Assembly (NCBI GenBank): GCA_035632055.1 | Contig: DASQHO010000049.1 | Location: 1 to 45,593 of the forward strand | From: REEB95 sp035632055 | GTDB lineage: Bacteria; Pseudomonadota; Alphaproteobacteria; ATCC43930; CGMCC-115725 | Reading direction: 5' to 3' | DNA: 45,593 nucleotides | Part shown: positions 16,077-23,962 of the stretch, piece by piece | How positions within the stretch are numbered: position 1 is the stretch's first letter | Layout of the letters: every line of letters starts with the position of its first letter | Position numbers and translations under genes: made by a program | The notes under the pieces: model-generated | What the model saw: only the letters and a program-made list of their open reading frames with translations | What the model was told of the DNA's origin: nothing | Database searches by the model: none

Positions 16077-16565
16077 ATGGCCGACTTGCAGCAATCCCTG
16101 CGCGACGCGCAGGGCGCCCAGCTCCTCAAGACCGCCGCGCCGGCGCCGTCCGAAGAGGCCAAGCCGCGTCTCGACGCGCAAGGCCGCGCCTACGCCACCG
16201 GCAAGCGCAAGAACGCCGTCGCGCGCGTCTGGCTCAAGCCGGGCAAGGGCACGATCAACGTCAACGGCAAGGACAGCCAGGCCTATTTCGCGCGGCCGGT
16301 GCTGCGCATGCTGCTGAACCAACCGTTCGTCATCTGCCAGCGTCTCGGTCAATACGACATCGTCTGCACGGTCACCGGCGGCGGCCTTTCCGGCCAGGCC
16401 GGCGCCGTGCGTCACGGCATCAGCAAGGCGCTGACCTATTACGAGCCGGGCCTGCGCGGCGTGCTCAAGGCCGGCGGATTCCTGACGCGCGACAGCCGCG
16501 TCGTCGAGCGTAAGAAGTACGGCCGCGCCAAAGCCCGACGCCGCTTCCAGTATTCGAAGCGCTGA
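16077..16565 (+). CDS. rpsI: 30S ribosomal protein S9
   Basis: Small-subunit protein S9, 162 aa; its C-terminal tail reaches the P-site tRNA. The core begins at YATGKRKNAVARVWLKPGKG and ends in the invariant KKYGRAKARRRFQYSKR. The N-terminal extension of about 35 residues is typical of alphaproteobacterial S9. GAGGTAAGC precedes the ATG. A strong terminator follows 25 bases after the stop. Confidence 0.98.
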   Translation: MADLQQSLRDAQGAQLLKTAAPAPSEEAKPRLDAQGRAYATGKRKNAVARVWLKPGKGTINVNGKDSQAYFARPVLRMLLNQPFVICQRLGQYDIVCTVTGGGLSGQAGAVRHGISKALTYYEPGLRGVLKAGGFLTRDSRVVERKKYGRAKARRRFQYSKR

Positions 16566-16590
16566 GTTCCGCACGCGATTCACGCATGCA

Positions 16591-16623
16591 GGGCATCGGC
16601 GCAAGCCGGTGCCCTTTTCTTTT
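16591..16623 (+). terminator. Rho-independent terminator of rplM-rpsI
   Basis: A perfect 10-base-pair stem, GGGCATCGGC (16591-16600) with GCCGGTGCCC (16605-16614, one G-U pair), is closed by a GCAA (GNRA) tetraloop and followed by TTTTCTTTT (16615-16623). It lies between rpsI and argC, isolating the ribosomal operon. Confidence 0.92.
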
Positions 16624-16653
16624 GTGCGCGATTATGGTGTGAAAGGATTGCGA

Positions 16654-17622
16654 ATGGCTGCGAAGGTCTTCATCGACGGCGAGGCCGGCACCACCGGTCT
16701 GCAGATTCACCGCCGGCTCAAGGCGCGGCGCGATCTCGATCTGCTGTCGATCGACCCGGCCCGGCGCAAGGACGCCGGCGCGCGGCGCGCGCTGCTCAAC
16801 GGTGCCGACCTGGTGATTCTGTGCCTGCCCGACGATGCGGCGCGCGAGGCCGTAGGTCTCATCGAAAGCAACTCGGTACGCGTCATCGACGCGTCGACGG
16901 CACATCGGACCGAGCGCGGCTGGACCTATGGTTTTCCTGAAATGTCGGCGGCGCAGCGGACCGCGATCACGAATTCGCGGCGGGTCGCCAATCCCGGTTG
17001 CTACGCGACGGGATTCATCGGCCTCGTGCGACCCCTGGTCGAGGCGAAATTGTTGCCGGCGGCGTGGCCGGTTACGGTCAACGCCGTCTCCGGTTACAGC
17101 GGCGGCGGGCGGAGCATGATCGCCGAATTCGAGGACACGACCGCGCCGAATTACACGAAGGTGCCATACCGCATTTACGCGCTCAGCCTCGCGCACAAAC
17201 ATGTGCCGGAGATGCAAACGCACACCGGCCTGACGCATCGCCCGCTGTTCGCGCCGGCGGTCGGCCGTTACGCACAAGGCATGATCGTCGAGGTGCCGTT
17301 GCAACTCGATGCGTTGCCGTCAGCGCCCAAGGTCAATGACCTGCACGCCGTCTTGGCGCGCGCCTATGAACACGAGGCCTTCGTCGAGGTGGCCTCGCTC
17401 GACGAAGCTGCCGCGCTCAAAACCCTCGAGCCCGAAGCGCTCAACGGTACCAACCGGATGAAGCTCTACGTTTTCGGCTCCGAAACGGCACGTCAGGCAC
17501 GGCTGGTCGCGTTGCTCGATAATCTCGGAAAAGGCGCCGCCGGTGCCGCGGTGCAGAATCTCAACTTGATGCTGGGCCTGCACGAATCCGCCGGCCTCGC
17601 GCCGGAACGGCTGCCAGCATAG
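16654..17622 (+). CDS. argC: N-acetyl-gamma-glutamyl-phosphate reductase (uncommon form)
   Basis: ArgC reduces N-acetylglutamyl phosphate to the semialdehyde with NADPH in arginine synthesis. At 322 aa with an N-terminal FIDGEAGTTGLQIHRRL nucleotide-binding segment it fits the shorter, uncommon ArgC class found in alphaproteobacteria. The active-site Cys116 lies in RVANPGCYATG; ASTAHRTERGWTYGFPE and NAVSGYSGGGRSM are further conserved blocks. ATG 16654 is preceded by GAAAGGA at good spacing; upstream in-frame codons overlap the rpsI terminator and are rejected. A MAPEG gene follows after 19 bases. Confidence 0.95.
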   Translation: MAAKVFIDGEAGTTGLQIHRRLKARRDLDLLSIDPARRKDAGARRALLNGADLVILCLPDDAAREAVGLIESNSVRVIDASTAHRTERGWTYGFPEMSAAQRTAITNSRRVANPGCYATGFIGLVRPLVEAKLLPAAWPVTVNAVSGYSGGGRSMIAEFEDTTAPNYTKVPYRIYALSLAHKHVPEMQTHTGLTHRPLFAPAVGRYAQGMIVEVPLQLDALPSAPKVNDLHAVLARAYEHEAFVEVASLDEAAALKTLEPEALNGTNRMKLYVFGSETARQARLVALLDNLGKGAAGAAVQNLNLMLGLHESAGLAPERLPA

Positions 17623-17641
17623 GCGGCGCGGAGCGGGGCTG

Positions 17642-18052
17642 GTGTTCGCGCACGCTTTGCTTGTCTCGCCACTTTATGTCGGCTTGTGCGCGCTGATATT
17701 TGTCGCGTTGAGCGCACGGGTGATCCGGGGCCGCAGACGCCGCGGCGTCAATCTTGGCCATGGTGGGCACGGCGATCTCGAGACCGCAATCCGGATCCAC
17801 GCCAACTTCGCCGAATACGTGCCGTTGGCGTTGCTCATCATCGTGCTGGTCGAGGCGACCGGCTTTAACCGCTATTGGGTCCACGCTCTCGGCGTCGCGC
17901 TGGTTGCCGGCCGGCTGCTGCATGCCTGGGGCTTGGCACATCACAAGCAGCCGTCACTTGGCCGCATCGTCGGCGTGACATTGACCTTCGCGGTCCTTGC
18001 GATCGGCGGTGCACTGCTGATTGTGCACGTCGTCGGCACCATGGTGTCATAG
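17642..18052 (+). CDS. MAPEG-family membrane protein
   Basis: A 136-aa protein with four likely transmembrane helices. The MAPEG signature is present as N55-F-A-E58-Y-V-P61-L in helix 2, preceded by a basic loop (RVIRGRRRRGVNLG). Eukaryotic relatives include membrane glutathione transferases and leukotriene C4 synthase; bacterial members (YecN-like) are poorly characterised. GTG 17642 is the start, giving MFAHALLVSPLYVG. It lies 19 bases after argC on the same strand and may be co-transcribed, though no functional link is evident. Confidence 0.88.
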   Translation: MFAHALLVSPLYVGLCALIFVALSARVIRGRRRRGVNLGHGGHGDLETAIRIHANFAEYVPLALLIIVLVEATGFNRYWVHALGVALVAGRLLHAWGLAHHKQPSLGRIVGVTLTFAVLAIGGALLIVHVVGTMVS

Positions 18053-18114
18053 GCGCCGCTTCCCAACGCGAAAGACCGCGACTAAATTCCAGCGACCGGT
18101 TCAAGGGGGTAACG

Positions 18115-18507
18115 ATGGTCTCATCTGCGGGGCGGGGCGTGCGTCCCGATATCGACATGCGCCAGTTCGCGCGCAGCGTCGGCACCAACATGGCGGTGGC
18201 GGCGGGTCAGATCATCTTCAACAAGGGCGATCCGGGCCAGTGCATGTATATCGTGCAGTCGGGCACGATCGAGATCGTGATCGGCGATAAAGTGGTCGAG
18301 ACGCTCGGCGTCAACGAAGCGCTCGGCTTCATGACCATGATCGACAAGCGGCCGCGATCGTCGACGGCGCGCGCCAAGGAAGCGTGCGAACTGTCGCTCA
18401 TCGACGAACGCAAATTCCGCTTCATGGTCGACGAAGTGCCGAACTTCGCCATTTACATCATGGGCGTGCTCGCTCGCCGCATTCGCGGCATGAGTGAGGC
18501 GATCTAG
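18115..18507 (+). CDS. Standalone cyclic-nucleotide-binding-fold protein (Crp-like, no DNA-binding domain)
   Basis: 130 aa consisting of only the cNMP-binding beta-roll. The glycine-rich start is AAGQIIFNKGDPGQCMYIVQSGTIEIVIGDK, then the phosphate-binding cassette region ALGFMTMIDKRPRSSTARA. Arg81 (PRSS), which contacts the cyclic phosphate in family members, is kept, but the usual Glu of the GE motif is Phe72, so ordinary cAMP binding is doubtful. A C-terminal helix (PNFAIYIMGVLARRIRGMSEA) follows and there is no helix-turn-helix. ATG 18115 is preceded by AAGGGGG. It converges on phaC, 12 bases away. Confidence 0.88.
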   Translation: MVSSAGRGVRPDIDMRQFARSVGTNMAVAAGQIIFNKGDPGQCMYIVQSGTIEIVIGDKVVETLGVNEALGFMTMIDKRPRSSTARAKEACELSLIDERKFRFMVDEVPNFAIYIMGVLARRIRGMSEAI

Positions 18508-18519
18508 GTCAGCCGTCGC

Positions 18520-20328
18520 CTACGCGCCCGAACGCACCGTCACGTACGTACCAGGTGCGTCGGCCAGTGGTTTCAATTTGCCGTCGCCCGGAACGCGCGC
18601 TTCGGTCTCGCCGCCGGCATACTGTTTCACCCATTCCTCCCAGCGCGGCCACCACGAGCCTTCGTGGAATTGTGCGTTCTTGAGCCACGCTTCCGGATCC
18701 TTCGGCAGCTTGTCGTTGGTCCAATGTCCGTACTTCGCGCGGCCAGGCGGATTGACGACGCCGGCAATGTGACCCGAGGCGGCGAGCACGAACGTTATGG
18801 GTCCGGCAAACAGCTGCGTCGCGACATAGGTCGAACGCCACGGTGCGATGTGGTCTTCGCGCGTCGAGAGGATGAAGGTCGGCGTCTTGATCCGCCGAAG
18901 GTCGATCGGGACGCCCGCAAGCGTAATGCCACCCGGTCGCGACAGGCGGTTCTCCTGATACATGCTGCGCAAGTAGAAACTGTGCATCGCTGCCGGCATG
19001 CGCGTCGAATCGCTATTCCAGTAGAGCAGATCGAACGGGAAGGGCTCTTTGCCGAGCAAGTAATTGTTGACGACGAACGACCAGATCAGGTCGTTGGCGC
19101 GCAGCATGTTGAAGGTGGTCGCCATGTCGGCGCCTTCGAGATAGCCGTGCCTGTTCATGCGCTCTTCGAGCGACTTGAGCTGCTCGTCGTCGATGAACAC
19201 CGAAAGTTCGCCGGCCTCTTTGAAATCGACCAACGAGGCGAAGAACGTTGCCGACTTGATGCGGGTGTCATTTTTGGCCGCAAGCCAAGCGAGCGTCGCG
19301 GCCAGCAACGTGCCGCCGAGGCAATAGCCGATGACGTTCGACTGTTTTTCTCCGGTCGCGCGCTCGATGGCATCGAGCGCCGCGAGCGGGCCTTCGCGCA
19401 TGTAATCGTCGAACGTCTTCGCGGCGAGGCGCTCGTCGGGATTGACCCATGAGATGACGAAAACCGTGTGGCCTTGCTCAACCGCCCATTTGACGAACGA
19501 ATTGGTCGGCCGCAGATCGAGGATATAAAACTTGTTGATCCACGGCGGCATGATCAGCAGCGGCGTCTTCTGCACCTTCGCCTTCGCCGGCGCGTACTGG
19601 ATGAGTTCGATCAAAGCGTTGCGGAATATAACCTTGCCGGGCGAGACCGCGATATTTTTGCCGACCTGAAAGGATTCAAGATCGGTCATTTTGATCATCA
19701 GGCGGCCCTTGCCGCGCTCGAGATCCTCGAGCAGGTTCTTGAGCCCGTTCACCAGATTCTCGCCGCCGCTATCGATGGTCGCGCGCAGCACTTCGGGGTT
19801 GGTCGCGACGAAATTGGTCGGCGCGATCGCGTCGACGAACTGCCGCGTATAGAAATCGACTTTCTGTGCCGTCTTGTCGTCCAGCCCGTCGACCTTCTTC
19901 ACCGTCGACTGCAGCCAGCGGGCCGTCAGCAGATAACTCTGCTTGATGAAATCGAACACCGTGCTTTCGCGCCACGCTTCGTCCTTGAACCGTTGATCGG
20001 TCGGAGCCGGTTGCACCACCGGCGCAGGATTGCCGCCGAGAAAGCGCTCCGCTGCGCTCTGCCACAGCCGCATGTAGTCCTGCCACAGCGTGAGCTGCGC
20101 CTCGATCATCGGCGCCGGATTAGCAATCATCCGTCGCGTCATTTCGAGAAAGGCACTCCCGATATTAAGCGGGTCGCTCATGCCCAAGCCGCCGTCACCG
20201 CGGGCTGTGCCCTGCCGCGACAGGAACTCGCTCACCAGCCGTTGGCTGCGCGCCGCAATCTCGGCCATATTGCGCGACCACACGGCCGGATCGGGGATAT
20301 TGGGCGAATGGGGCTCAGTCTCGGTCAT
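18520..20328 (-). CDS. phaC: Class I poly(3-hydroxyalkanoate) synthase
   Basis: PhaC polymerises (R)-3-hydroxyacyl-CoA into PHA on granule surfaces. The 602-aa length fits class I. The alpha/beta-hydrolase domain has the nucleophile Cys336 in the lipase-like box GYCLGG, Asp492 in STREDHIAPW and His520 in ASGHIAGVVNPP, a complete triad. The N-terminal domain contains the conserved FYTRQFVDAIAPTNFVATNPEVL. It is monocistronic here: no phaA, phaB, phaR or phasin gene lies in the window. It is divergent from the OmpA-like lipoprotein. Confidence 0.96.
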   Translation of the reverse strand: MTETEPHSPNIPDPAVWSRNMAEIAARSQRLVSEFLSRQGTARGDGGLGMSDPLNIGSAFLEMTRRMIANPAPMIEAQLTLWQDYMRLWQSAAERFLGGNPAPVVQPAPTDQRFKDEAWRESTVFDFIKQSYLLTARWLQSTVKKVDGLDDKTAQKVDFYTRQFVDAIAPTNFVATNPEVLRATIDSGGENLVNGLKNLLEDLERGKGRLMIKMTDLESFQVGKNIAVSPGKVIFRNALIELIQYAPAKAKVQKTPLLIMPPWINKFYILDLRPTNSFVKWAVEQGHTVFVISWVNPDERLAAKTFDDYMREGPLAALDAIERATGEKQSNVIGYCLGGTLLAATLAWLAAKNDTRIKSATFFASLVDFKEAGELSVFIDDEQLKSLEERMNRHGYLEGADMATTFNMLRANDLIWSFVVNNYLLGKEPFPFDLLYWNSDSTRMPAAMHSFYLRSMYQENRLSRPGGITLAGVPIDLRRIKTPTFILSTREDHIAPWRSTYVATQLFAGPITFVLAASGHIAGVVNPPGRAKYGHWTNDKLPKDPEAWLKNAQFHEGSWWPRWEEWVKQYAGGETEARVPGDGKLKPLADAPGTYVTVRSGA

Positions 20329-20355
20329 GGGTCGCTGCTATCCGCTAGGGCTTGC

Positions 20356-20371
20356 GGCCCGGAGCCGGGCC
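20356..20371. promoter_or_regulatory. Inverted repeat in the phaC / OmpA-lipoprotein intergenic region
   Basis: GGCCCGG (20356-20362) and CCGGGCC (20365-20371) are exact inverted arms around AG, 28 bases upstream of the phaC ATG. A second short inverted repeat, TTGCC-5-GGCAA, follows at 20397-20411. The rest of the divergent 173-base region shows no clear promoter elements. Confidence 0.3.
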
Positions 20372-20501
20372 ATCCGCGCCGATGGCGTGAAAGCATTTGC
20401 CTGACGGGCAATTGGGGCTCTAATACAACGTCGGCGGGACGCACGGTGTATCTTAGGGGCGGGGCGTGCAGTTCGCCAGAATGTTGAGGCCGAGGCACAG
20501 G

Positions 20502-21563
20502 ATGCAGGTTGCACGGGTTTGGGTTGGAGCGGCCATTGCCGCCGTGTCGATACCGTTGGCCGGTTGTGATCACGTGCCCGACGCGGTCAATCCGGTGGCG
20601 TGGTATCGCGATGCGACCGGGACTGCGAAAGCGGACGCCCAAGACACCAACCAGCGCAATCAACAAAACCTCGAAGCCGGCAGCAAACAGCCTTATCCCA
20701 ATCTGGCGTCCGTACCCAGCGCGCCGACCGGCGCGACCAGCACCATTGATCGTGACAAGCTGGTACAGGGCCTCGTTGCCGACCGGACCAACGCCAAATA
20801 CAGCAGCGACCAGCTGCAGGCCGGCAGCCAGCTCGCGAGCATCGCGCCGCCGCCACCGGCCAGGATCAATCCGTCTGCCGTCGCGGCGACGGCAGCGCAC
20901 AGTCCGTCGTCGAACACGGCGGCGGCAACTACGCCCACGGCGACTTCAACTGCCGCCAGTCCACCGTTGAGACAGACAACGAACGGCCGCGGCCAAGAAG
21001 CGCCGCCAGCAGAATCTACGCTGGCGAGCCCGACAATTCCCAACGTGCCGCAGGGCCAAGCGCCGCCGCCACCGCCACCGCCAGCGCAGGTTGCACGGAC
21101 GACACCGCCAACGGCACCGGCAATTCCGGCGACGACATCGGCCCAATCGCAGACAGCGCCGCATTTGACGCCGCCGCCGGGCGTGCGTGCCGGCGGCTCG
21201 CCGTCACTCGCCATGCGCACTCCGGCCAAGGCGCAAAATCCGATATCGGTTTCAGTCGGCGACGTCGCCTTCGCGCAGGGCTCGTCCGATCTTGCCGAAA
21301 CGCAGCGCAGCGCGCTTGCCGAAATCGCCGGCCTTTACAAGCAAACTGGCGGCGAGATCCGGATCGTCGGCCATTCTGAGCCGGGCACAGCCAGCGACGC
21401 CATTCGTCAACGCGTCGCCGGCCTCGATCTCGCGCTCGATCGCGCCAACGCCGTCGCTCAGGCCCTGGCCAAGCTTGGCGTACCGCCGCGCGATATCCGT
21501 GTCGAAGCCGCGCCGGCCAATGCCCAAGAGCAGCCGCGCGCCGAAGTCTTCATGGAATATTGA
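20502..21563 (+). CDS. OmpA-family lipoprotein with long Pro/Ala/Thr-rich linker
   Basis: 353 aa. The N-terminus (MQVARVWVGAAIAAVSIPLAGC) is a lipoprotein signal with lipobox LAGC, so Cys22 would be lipidated. A low-complexity region of about 200 residues rich in Pro, Ala and Thr follows, including QAPPPPPPPAQ. The C-terminal 100 residues form an OmpA-like peptidoglycan-binding domain: VAFAQGSSDLAETQRSALAEIA, then IRIVGHSEPG and LDLALDRANAVAQALAKLGVP. It likely tethers a membrane to the cell wall across the periplasm. ATG 20502 (AGG upstream) is preferred over 20466 because it gives a clean lipoprotein signal. Confidence 0.85.
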   Translation: MQVARVWVGAAIAAVSIPLAGCDHVPDAVNPVAWYRDATGTAKADAQDTNQRNQQNLEAGSKQPYPNLASVPSAPTGATSTIDRDKLVQGLVADRTNAKYSSDQLQAGSQLASIAPPPPARINPSAVAATAAHSPSSNTAAATTPTATSTAASPPLRQTTNGRGQEAPPAESTLASPTIPNVPQGQAPPPPPPPAQVARTTPPTAPAIPATTSAQSQTAPHLTPPPGVRAGGSPSLAMRTPAKAQNPISVSVGDVAFAQGSSDLAETQRSALAEIAGLYKQTGGEIRIVGHSEPGTASDAIRQRVAGLDLALDRANAVAQALAKLGVPPRDIRVEAAPANAQEQPRAEVFMEY

Positions 21564-21657
21564 TCGACGAATTGGTGCCAGCCTGCGACTCGGCTGGCGG
21601 AAAACTGTCGCCGCCACCGCCGCCGAAGGGTACAAACGGCTCCCCAAGGAGCCGAAC

Positions 21658-22938
21658 GTGACATCTTCTCTTCGCATCGGCATTGCCGGACTTGGCACCG
21701 TCGGCACGGGCGTGGCGCAGCTGCTCGCCGCCAATGCCGGGCTCATTGCCCGTCGTGCTGGGCGCAAACTCGAATTGGTTGCCTTGCTCGAACGCGACCG
21801 CAAGCGCAATCGCGGCGTCGACCTGTCGAAACCGAAATGGCACGCGACGCCGCATGCATTCGCGACCGATCCGAACATCGATGTCGTGGTGGAGCTGATC
21901 GGCGGCGCCGAAGGCGTGGCGCTGGAGCTGGTCAAGACGGCGCTCGCCGCCGGCAAACCGGTCGTCACTGCCAACAAAGCGATGCTGGCGCATCACGGCA
22001 ACGAGCTGGCGCGGCTTGCCACCAAGCGGGGCGTCGCGCTCGCCTTCGAGGCGGCCGTCGCCGGCGGCATTCCGATCCTCAAATCGCTGCGCGAAGGCCT
22101 CGCCGCGAACAAGGTGCAGCGCGTCTATGGCATCCTCAACGGCACCTGCAATTACATCCTCACGCAGATGCGCGATAGCCGCCGCGATTTCGCCGCCGTG
22201 CTGGCGGAGGCGCAAAAGCTCGGCTACGCCGAAGCCGATCCGCGCTTCGACATCGACGGCATCGATACGGCGCACAAGCTGGCGATCCTCGCTGCCGTGG
22301 CCTTCGGCGGCGCGGTCGATTTCAAAGGCGTCCACGTCGAAGGCATTCGCCACGTCTCCGCTGCCGACATCGAGTTCGCCGAAGCGCTTGGCTATCGCAT
22401 CAAGCTGCTCGGTATCGCGCGCCAGACGCCGCATGGCCTTGAGCAACGCGTCCATCCCTGCATGGTGCCGGCGGCAACGCCGATCGCGCACGTCGAAGGC
22501 GTGTTCAACGCCGTCGTCGTCGAAGGCGATTTCGTCGGCCGGGTTGTGCTCGAGGGCCGCGGCGCCGGCGCCGAACCGACGGCATCAGCCGTTGTCGCGG
22601 ATCTGATCGACATTGCGCACGGCCGCGCGGGCACCGGCCTCGGCGCCGGCGTCAAGCCGAAGCTCGCGCCGATGGCGCGGCACGAAGGCGCCTATTACCT
22701 GCGCCTCATGGTTGTCGACCGCCCCGGCGTGATGGCCGACATCACCGCCGCGCTGCGCGACGAAAAAGTGTCGATGGAGCAGATGATCCAGCGCGGCCGG
22801 GCGCCGGACGAAACCGTGCCGGTGGTAATCACCACGCACGCCACGGTCGAGGCACAGATGCGCCGGGCGCTCGACCGCATCGCGCGGTTAAAAACCGTGC
22901 GCGAGAAACCGCGCATGATCCGCATCGAGGCTCTATAA
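21658..22938 (+). CDS. hom: Homoserine dehydrogenase with C-terminal ACT domain
   Basis: Hom reduces aspartate semialdehyde to homoserine, the branch point to threonine and methionine. The 426-aa protein has the NAD(P)-binding IGIAGLGTVGTGVAQLL, the segments PVVTANKAMLA and FEAAVAGGIPI, the catalytic region YGILNGTCNYILTQM and LGYAEADPRFDIDGIDTAHKLAILA, and a C-terminal ACT domain (YYLRLMVVDRPGVMADITAAL) that usually senses threonine. GTG 21658 is chosen because AAGGAG sits 7 bases before it. The reading frame is open much further upstream inside the OmpA gene, but that is a shadow. glpX follows after 28 bases. Confidence 0.96.
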   Translation: MTSSLRIGIAGLGTVGTGVAQLLAANAGLIARRAGRKLELVALLERDRKRNRGVDLSKPKWHATPHAFATDPNIDVVVELIGGAEGVALELVKTALAAGKPVVTANKAMLAHHGNELARLATKRGVALAFEAAVAGGIPILKSLREGLAANKVQRVYGILNGTCNYILTQMRDSRRDFAAVLAEAQKLGYAEADPRFDIDGIDTAHKLAILAAVAFGGAVDFKGVHVEGIRHVSAADIEFAEALGYRIKLLGIARQTPHGLEQRVHPCMVPAATPIAHVEGVFNAVVVEGDFVGRVVLEGRGAGAEPTASAVVADLIDIAHGRAGTGLGAGVKPKLAPMARHEGAYYLRLMVVDRPGVMADITAALRDEKVSMEQMIQRGRAPDETVPVVITTHATVEAQMRRALDRIARLKTVREKPRMIRIEAL

Positions 22939-22966
22939 AGGTAAGGTACGGAAGCGGAGAACATTG

Positions 22967-23962
22967 ATGGGCGACAACAGCCACCGCATGGACCGCAATC
23001 TGGCGCTTGAGGCGGTACGCGTCACGGAAGCTGCGGCGCTGTCCGCATCCCGGCTGATGGGCCGCGGCGACGAGAAAGCCGCCGACCAAGCGGCGGTCGA
23101 TGCCATGCGCAAGGCGCTCAACGGCCTCGCCATCGACGGGACCGTCGTGATCGGCGAAGGCGAGCGCGACGAAGCGCCGATGCTCTACATCGGCGAAAAA
23201 GTCGGCACGGGGCAGGGGCCGAAGATCGACATCGCGCTCGACCCGCTCGAAGGCACGACGATCACCGCCAAAGGCGGCCAGAACGCGCTCGCCGTCATCG
23301 CCATGGCCGAGGCCGGCGGCTTCCTCAATGCGCCCGACGTTTACATGGATAAGATCGCCGTCGGCGTCGGCGGCGGGGTTGTCGACCTCGACGCATCGCC
23401 GGCGGAGAACCTTAAAAATCTTGCCACGGCAAAGAATGTCACCGTCTCGGACCTGGTGGTCTGCATTCTCGATCGGCCGCGACACAGCGATCTGATCGGC
23501 AAGGTTCGCGCGGCAGGTGCGCGCATCATGCTGATCTCCGATGGCGACGTATCCGGCGTCATTGCCAGCGCGCGGCCCGAAAGCGGGGTCGACATCTATA
23601 TGGGTTCGGGCGGCGCACCAGAAGGCGTGCTGGCCGCCGCCGCTTTGCGCTGCATCGGCGGCTTCATGCAGGGGCGGCTGCTGTTCCGCAACGACGACGA
23701 AAAAGGCCGCGCACGGCGCCTTGGCATCGACGATCTCAACCGCAAATACGGCCTGGAGGATTTGGCGAAAGGCGACGTCATGTTTGCCGCCACCGGCGTT
23801 ACCACCGGCACCATGCTGCAGGGCGTCCGTCGCATCAATCACGGCGCCGTCACGTATTCGATGGTCATGCGCTCGAAGAGCGGCACCGTGCGCATGATCG
23901 AGGCGGTGCACAATTTCGACCGCAAGAGCAATTTCGACTTTTTGCAAAAGGATGGACGGTAA
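22967..23962 (+). CDS. glpX: Class II fructose-1,6-bisphosphatase GlpX
   Basis: GlpX hydrolyses fructose-1,6-bisphosphate in gluconeogenesis, metal-dependent. At 331 aa it shows the family blocks GDEKAADQAAVDAMRK, GTVVIGEGERDEAPMLYIGE, the metal-binding DPLEGTT, ISDGDVSGVI, MGSGGAPEGVLAAAAL and a C-terminal FAATGVTTGTML. ATG 22967 is used, with GCGGAGA upstream; a TTG at 22964 precedes it. It overlaps recJ by 11 bases, forming the hom-glpX-recJ run common in alphaproteobacteria. Confidence 0.97.
   Translation: MGDNSHRMDRNLALEAVRVTEAAALSASRLMGRGDEKAADQAAVDAMRKALNGLAIDGTVVIGEGERDEAPMLYIGEKVGTGQGPKIDIALDPLEGTTITAKGGQNALAVIAMAEAGGFLNAPDVYMDKIAVGVGGGVVDLDASPAENLKNLATAKNVTVSDLVVCILDRPRHSDLIGKVRAAGARIMLISDGDVSGVIASARPESGVDIYMGSGGAPEGVLAAAALRCIGGFMQGRLLFRNDDEKGRARRLGIDDLNRKYGLEDLAKGDVMFAATGVTTGTMLQGVRRINHGAVTYSMVMRSKSGTVRMIEAVHNFDRKSNFDFLQKDGR

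Noticed and set aside
21187..21657. N-terminal extension of homoserine dehydrogenase into the OmpA-like gene
   Set aside because: The extension is a Ser/Arg-rich shadow; GTG 21658 has a well-spaced AAGGAG and gives the standard Hom N-terminus.
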